Shown one piece after another: positions 59,987-64,000 of a stretch of DNA of 64,000 nt (its first letter is position 1; the number at the start of each line of letters is the position of its first letter). Location of the stretch: the NCBI GenBank assembly GCA_002428735.1, contig DIXO01000019.1:1-64000 (forward strand). The letters run 5' to 3'. Origin of the DNA: Syntrophaceae bacterium UBA6078. GTDB lineage: Bacteria > Desulfobacterota > Syntrophia > Syntrophales > UBA2210. The notes beneath the pieces were generated by a model, which made no database searches, was not told the DNA's origin, and saw only the letters and a list, made by a program, of their open reading frames with translations. A program made the translations under genes and the position numbers.

Positions 59987-60760
59987 ATGGGCGAACAACT
60001 GAAATCTATTCACGAATTTGACTTCTCACTGATCTGCGAATATTTTTCACAGCTAGAGAGACAGGGGCCCGGCAGCCCTGAAGTCACCATCAAGGCCTTG
60101 AGCTTTATCGATAATCTGACGGACGAATCTCGCATCGCCGATATCGGGTGCGGGACCGGTGGTCAAACAATGGTAATGGCTCACCACGCGCCGGGACACA
60201 TAACCGGCATTGACCTGTTCCCCCTCTTTATCGATCTCTTTAACGCGCATGCTCACAAACTGAATCTTCAGGATAGAGTAAATGGCATTGTCTGTTCCAT
60301 GGACAATCTGCCTTTTCAACACGAAGAACTGGACCTGATCTGGTCGGAAGGCGCAATCTATAATATCGGGTTTGAACGCGGCTTGAATGAATGGCGTACG
60401 TTTCTGAAAACGGGTGGCTTTATTGCCGTTTCTGAGGCATCGTGGTTTACCGAAGGGCGCCCTCACGAAATCGACAGGTTCTGGACGGAGGAATATCCGG
60501 AGATGGATACGATTGCCCATAAGGTTGCGCAGATGCAGAAGGCCGGATACATTTCCATGGCCACGTTTGTTCTGCCTGAAAATTGCTGGACGGAACATTT
60601 TTATACCCCGCAAGTTTCCGCACAGGAAAAATTTCTTAAAACGTACGCGGGGAATAAGATCGCTGAAGAGCTGATCGCAAACCAACGGCATGAAGCGGAG
60701 TTGTATTACACATATAAGGAGTTTTACGGCTATGTCTTCTATATCGGGAAGAAGATCTGA
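59987..60760 (+). CDS. Class I SAM-dependent methyltransferase
   Basis: Motif I is IADIGCGTGGQTMVMA, motif II GIDLFPLFID, and DLIWSEGAIYNIGFERGLNEW with LKTGGFIAVSEASWF complete the SAM fold. ATG 59987 gives 257 residues; an upstream TTG at 59951 would add twelve. No transmembrane segment is seen. The substrate is unknown; it resembles ubiquinone/arsenite-type small-molecule methyltransferases only at the SAM fold. Confidence 0.85.
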   Translation: MGEQLKSIHEFDFSLICEYFSQLERQGPGSPEVTIKALSFIDNLTDESRIADIGCGTGGQTMVMAHHAPGHITGIDLFPLFIDLFNAHAHKLNLQDRVNGIVCSMDNLPFQHEELDLIWSEGAIYNIGFERGLNEWRTFLKTGGFIAVSEASWFTEGRPHEIDRFWTEEYPEMDTIAHKVAQMQKAGYISMATFVLPENCWTEHFYTPQVSAQEKFLKTYAGNKIAEELIANQRHEAELYYTYKEFYGYVFYIGKKI

Positions 60761-60854
60761 GTCAAGACAAGCACACAATTGTCGAGCCGAAACGCACCCG
60801 GACAGGCATTCAGCTACGCTCCATTCCAGCCGTTGAAGGATGGCAGTGTAAAAG

Positions 60855-60978
60855 ATGAAGCAATTTAAGATAGTGATCGAAGAACATCCCGATACATATG
60901 TCGCTTACCCTTAGGGATTGAAAGGAGTGGTTATCGGACTTCGAGGCATTCATTGCCGATGCTGGAGTGGCCGTTTAA
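60855..60978 (+). pseudogene. Decayed HicB-family antitoxin
   Basis: From ATG 60855 the reading MKQFKIVIEEHPDTYVAYP is the usual HicB start. A TAG at 60912-60914 replaces the Leu of the common YPLGLKG motif, and GLKGVVIG continues in frame. The text then jumps, in another frame, to DFEAFIADAGVAV (60937-60978), which matches the HicB C-terminal end. So there is one nonsense mutation and an internal deletion that removes about 40 codons. Confidence 0.7.
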
Positions 60979-61087
60979 TGCGAATTTCTCAGCAGACGCC
61001 GTCATTAAGAAAGTTATAAGCACCTTGGAGCAACCCGGTTTTCGGTTGATTTGTGGGGGGAATCACATCGCAATTCACAGCCGTTAG
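60959..61087 (+). pseudogene. Possible HicA-like toxin remnant
   Basis: This 42-codon reading, MLEWPFNANFSADAVIKKVI then STLEQPGFRLICGGNHIAIH, resembles the HicA dsRNA-binding fold core with its (G/R)GNHI-type His. The usual C-terminal segment is missing. It overlaps the end of the HicB remnant, as in hicB-hicA pairs. The assignment rests on a short pattern and is weak. Confidence 0.4.
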
Positions 61088-61104
61088 ACGTATCAGGAGG
61101 TATT

Positions 61105-61878
61105 GTGGATATTATTGTTGTTTCAATAGCTGCACTATTTGCTTCTGCGTTAACCCTTTTCTCCGGGTTTGGCCTGGGGACATTGCTCATGCCCGTTGTC
61201 GCGATCTTCTTTCCTGTTGAAATCGCCATTGCAATTACGGCCATGGTGCATCTGGCAAACAACGTGTTCAAAGTTGCCTTACTCGGAAAGAAGGCCAGCC
61301 GATCTGTGCTCTTGGGTTTTGGTATTCCGGCTGTCATTTCCGCATTTCTGGGCGCATTGGTTCTCGGTTGGCTTTCGTCCGTCCCCTCGGTTTTTGAGTA
61401 CGCTGCATTCGGAAAGCAAATGCAGGTGTCGCCTCTAAAGCTGGTCGTAGGAATGCTGATTCTGGCCTTCGTCGCGCTTGAGTTGTCCCCCCGGTTCTCG
61501 TCCATCGCGGTGGACAGGAAGTACCTCCCATATGGCGGCGTGGTCAGCGGATTCTTTGGCGGTCTATCTGGCCATCAGGGTGCGTTCAGAAGCATGTTCC
61601 TGCTCAAGATCGGCCTCAGCAAAGAGGAGTTCGTGGCCACCGGCGTGATGCTGGCCGTTATGGTCGATATGTCCCGCATGCTGATATACGGTTGGGAGAT
61701 GTCCGGGCAACGTCACGCTGTCCAGTGGCCGCTTGTCATCGCGGCATCCGTCTCAGCATTCATTGGTGCATATTTCGGGTCTAAACTGCTCAAGAAAATC
61801 ACTATCAAATCCATACAGGTAGTGGTGTCGGTACTTCTTGTTGTGGTTTCTTTAGGGCTCATGTCAGGTGTGCTGTAA
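61105..61878 (+). CDS. TauE/SafE family sulfite/anion exporter
   Basis: About eight TM helices; the family repeats are FASALTLFSGFGLGTLLMPV near the start and VSGFFGGLSGHQGAFRSMFL in the middle. GTG 61105 (VDIIVV) is chosen; AGGAGG ends four bases before it, which is tight, and 61051 is the longest alternative. The TauE/SafE family exports sulfite, sulfoacetate and related anions. A MOT1-type transporter follows 0.75 kb downstream, so sulfur oxyanion handling is plausible. Confidence 0.88.
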   Translation: MDIIVVSIAALFASALTLFSGFGLGTLLMPVVAIFFPVEIAIAITAMVHLANNVFKVALLGKKASRSVLLGFGIPAVISAFLGALVLGWLSSVPSVFEYAAFGKQMQVSPLKLVVGMLILAFVALELSPRFSSIAVDRKYLPYGGVVSGFFGGLSGHQGAFRSMFLLKIGLSKEEFVATGVMLAVMVDMSRMLIYGWEMSGQRHAVQWPLVIAASVSAFIGAYFGSKLLKKITIKSIQVVVSVLLVVVSLGLMSGVL

Positions 61879-61972
61879 TGTAATACGTCCAACACTGCGC
61901 TCAAACGGACCTGAGCAAAAAGCCGCGAAGGCCGTGCAGCTTCACGTTCTGTGACCAGTGGGGGTAGTAGAG

Positions 61973-62479
61973 ATGAAACCCGTGCGTGTCGAAGTCAATG
62001 ATCTGATGCAACAGGGCTATGCATACTTTCTGACTGAGCCGATCGGCGGAAGCTTTCACCCTGATTTTCGCCCTCAGCTGACCCCGCAAGAGATGCTTGT
62101 TCTTGGCGTCTTCGGCGGAAAATACATGACGGACTGCGCGGAGGAATTCCCGGCCGACTGGTTCACCAACGCCAAACTCTGTCCCGAACGCCATGATGCG
62201 GCATTGAACTGCTTCGGCGTGAACGCGTCCCAGCCGCTGTCTTACTGGCGAGAAAAGGGATGGATCTACCACGAAGATCCGCGTGGCTGGTTTCAGTGGT
62301 ACTGCCGCTACTACATGGGGCGGCGGTGTCCGGACGATGACCGTCAGATCAGACGGTGGCGCGCGTTTCAGCGGCATGTCGCGCAAATAAAGAAGCACTG
62401 CCGTCCCGGCGACCGGAATTGCCGGCCCCGACAGCGCCAGGCCTTGCTCCAGTGGGCGTATGATTCACGGCACATGTAA
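61973..62479 (+). CDS. Conserved hypothetical protein, Trp/Cys-rich
   Basis: I do not recognise a named domain in this 168-residue protein. The N-terminal half is hydrophilic (KPVRVEVNDLMQQGYAYF); the middle has GGKYMTDCAEEFPADWF and a Trp/Tyr cluster WREKGWIYHEDPRGWFQWY; the end is basic with four Cys in all. No TM segment or signal peptide is present. ATG 61973 follows GGGG by nine bases. Similar proteins of unknown function are common in environmental genomes, to my recollection only. Confidence 0.55.
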   Translation: MKPVRVEVNDLMQQGYAYFLTEPIGGSFHPDFRPQLTPQEMLVLGVFGGKYMTDCAEEFPADWFTNAKLCPERHDAALNCFGVNASQPLSYWREKGWIYHEDPRGWFQWYCRYYMGRRCPDDDRQIRRWRAFQRHVAQIKKHCRPGDRNCRPRQRQALLQWAYDSRHM

Positions 62480-62495
62480 CGATTATGACCACGGT

Positions 62496-62609
62496 TATCG
62501 GGTGTACTTTGGAAGAATAGGACAAAAGCGGGTCATATTATTGGCTGGCGGTGACAAAGAAAGCCAGTCCAAAGATATTAAGACCGACTTACGTCTATCG
62601 CGTAACCTA
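62496..62609 (+). pseudogene. C-terminal remnant of a RelE/ParE-family toxin
   Basis: The reading GYRVYFGRIGQKRVILLAGG then DKESQSKDIKTDLRLSRNL is the typical end of 'addiction module killer' RelE/ParE proteins. The first half is missing. It is in frame with and fused to the transporter's longest reading, which would mislead an annotation into a 57-residue extension. Confidence 0.6.
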
Positions 62610-62630
62610 CAGGAGGGTGGTCTCTCGATA

Positions 62631-63740
62631 ATGAAGGTCAAGTCATTTGAGTTCAATCTAAGAGAATTGGCCGGCTCCATGGGCGACTTCGGGACCCTTT
62701 TTCCGTTAGCAATCGGCTATATCGTTGTCTGCGGTCTCAATCCGGCAGGGTTTCTGGTAATGATGGGCCTGGCAAATATTGTCACCGGGCTCATGTACCG
62801 GCTTCCCATGCCTATAGAACCGATGAAAATTCTGGCGGTGGTGGCAATTGCTCAACACTGGACTCCATCAATGGTTTATGCGTCCGGGTTCGCAATGGGT
62901 GTTATCTGGATAGTCTTTGCTCTGACTGGGGTCATAGGCTGGATTGCAAAGGTAACACCCAATTCTGTTATTCGTGGAATCCAGGCATCGCTCGGCGTGC
63001 TCCTGGCTATTGCGGCTATCAAAATGATTTCTACATGGTGGACAATTGGTATCGTCTCCATTATCATAGTCCTATTATTACGCCAGAATCGCTATGCCCC
63101 GGCTGCTATTGTGCTGATGCTTCTCGGCGTGGCCATTATGTTTATCAAGGGACAATTTCAGCACGTGAGCCCTCCATCCTTCAGCTTCCCGCATCTTACG
63201 GGCTTTTCTCTCGAGGAAGTTTGGCAGACGCTGCTCCTCGCGGGTTTCGCCCAGGTTCCATTGACAGTTACAAACGCAACCATTGCCACTTCTTCCCTGA
63301 TAAAAACATACTGGCCGGAGAAAGCGGTAAGCGAGAGGCGGCTTTCCTGGAGCCAAGGCATTATGAACCTGATTCCACCTTTCTTTGGCGGCATGCCAAT
63401 GTGTCATGGGGCCGGCGGCCTGGCCGGCCAGTATTACTTTGGCGCACGGACAGGTGGGGCAAATATTATAGAGGGATTGATAGAAGTCGCGATGGGGTTG
63501 TTTCTGGCTGGCTCTATCGCCGGGATATTTGCTTTCTTTCCCACAGCCATTATTGGTGCCATGCTGTTTCTTGTAGGGATAGAACTTACCAAGTTTGCCA
63601 AAGATATTCGGGCAGACAAGGATCTGATTCCCATGTCCATAACCGTCATCGTTTCATTGACCACTAATATGGCTTACGGTTTTTTGGCTGGGCTCACAGC
63701 GCACTATCTAATCCGATTTATTTCAAGAAAGAAAGGGTAG
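62631..63740 (+). CDS. MOT1-type putative sulfate/molybdate transporter
   Basis: This 369-residue membrane protein has about ten TM helices. It starts MKVKSFEFNLRELAGSMGDF, and the family pattern GDFGTLFPLAIGY, LPMPIEPMKILAVVAIAQ and GGMPMCHGAGGLAGQYYFGAR is clear. ATG 62631 is used because the upstream extension is a toxin remnant; AGGAGG lies 14 bases before, which is long. Whether sulfate, molybdate or another anion is carried is not decided by sequence. The TauE/SafE gene is near. Confidence 0.85.
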   Translation: MKVKSFEFNLRELAGSMGDFGTLFPLAIGYIVVCGLNPAGFLVMMGLANIVTGLMYRLPMPIEPMKILAVVAIAQHWTPSMVYASGFAMGVIWIVFALTGVIGWIAKVTPNSVIRGIQASLGVLLAIAAIKMISTWWTIGIVSIIIVLLLRQNRYAPAAIVLMLLGVAIMFIKGQFQHVSPPSFSFPHLTGFSLEEVWQTLLLAGFAQVPLTVTNATIATSSLIKTYWPEKAVSERRLSWSQGIMNLIPPFFGGMPMCHGAGGLAGQYYFGARTGGANIIEGLIEVAMGLFLAGSIAGIFAFFPTAIIGAMLFLVGIELTKFAKDIRADKDLIPMSITVIVSLTTNMAYGFLAGLTAHYLIRFISRKKG

Positions 63741-63794
63741 TAAGAATTTCGCACTACAGCGAATTACAACGTATTTCGTTGGAGGGTTTGACTT

Positions 63795-64000
63795 ATGCGG
63801 TTTACATTCGTCGGATGCGGGGACGCCTTTGGAAGCGGCGGTCGCCTTCATACGTGCTTCCATGTGACAGGAGAGCATGCGAATTTTCTCATTGACTGCG
63901 GGGCGTCTTCTCTCATCGGTCTGAAGGCGAATCGGATTTTCCTGAACGCCATTCAAGCCATATTCGTTACCCACTTTCACGCAGATCATTTCGGAGGCAT
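63795..64000 (+). CDS. Metallo-beta-lactamase-fold hydrolase (partial, runs off the window)
   Basis: The reading from ATG 63795 (MRFTFVGCGDAFGSGGRLHT) shows the N-terminal beta strands and the first metal motif THFHADHFGG at residues 59-68, i.e. HxHxDH. The gene continues beyond 64000, so only 68 codons are seen. GGAGGG precedes the ATG. It could be a ribonuclease Z-like or another MBL enzyme. Confidence 0.85.
   Translation, partial: MRFTFVGCGDAFGSGGRLHTCFHVTGEHANFLIDCGASSLIGLKANRIFLNAIQAIFVTHFHADHFGG

Noticed and set aside
1..64000. CRISPR arrays, rRNA genes, prophage structural genes, biosynthetic NRPS/PKS modules
   Set aside because: No regularly spaced repeats of CRISPR size, no rRNA sequence and no phage or megasynthase motifs were seen on either strand.

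Overview
The window reads as a chromosomal contig from an anaerobic deltaproteobacterium (Desulfobacterota, most like Syntrophus and relatives). This is an inference from gene content and order: iorAB, an ADP-forming acyl-CoA synthetase subunit, a KamA-type radical SAM aminomutase, IspG, hom next to an archaeal-type phosphoglycerate mutase, and a sigma-54 enhancer-binding protein. No database search was possible.

Layout. 1-15.7 kb is core: prfB with a programmed +1 frameshift, mltD, the minus-strand phoH-pgpH-ybeY set, a plant-HPR1-like hydroxypyruvate reductase, ispG-proS, a bifunctional RelA/SpoT, an amidase, rph-rdgB and tRNA-Pro(UGG). 15.9-22.1 kb holds a divergent PEP-carboxykinase-like protein, CorA, an MscS channel and a three-gene Fe-S/CXXC/TlpA redox cluster. 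22.2-27.8 kb is a compact minus-strand locus: a sigma-54 regulator, then a sigma-54 promoter, then kamA, two ATP-grasp ligases and a GNAT acetyltransferase. I read it as a regulated pathway around beta-lysine. 28-30.9 kb has a BON lipoprotein, a J-domain/receiver fusion, an AI-2E-type permease and a C_GCAxxG_C_C protein. 30.9-31.8 kb is an IS200-type element with small hairpins on both sides. 31.9-54.4 kb is core again: recG, hom-apgM-thioesterase, iorAB, a YidD-like protein, cbpA, an acyl-CoA synthetase alpha subunit, dnaE, guaB, dtd and a nucleotide-sugar dehydrogenase.

From about 55.9 kb the DNA changes. It is more AT-rich, with small plus-strand genes (a Gly/Lys microprotein, DUF3185, GlsB/YeaQ, PIN, an unknown), each separated by sequence resembling integron attC sites. 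One of these sites appears split by the 3' end of a group II intron. No integrase gene is in view. 58-62.6 kb continues with a DUF2846 lipoprotein, two methyltransferases, decayed HicB, HicA and RelE-like toxin-antitoxin genes, a TauE/SafE permease and a hypothetical protein. A MOT1-type sulfate/molybdate transporter and a truncated metallo-beta-lactamase-fold gene close the window.

The strongest candidates for something undescribed are the sigma-54-controlled kamA/ATP-grasp/GNAT operon and the attC-like cassette cluster.
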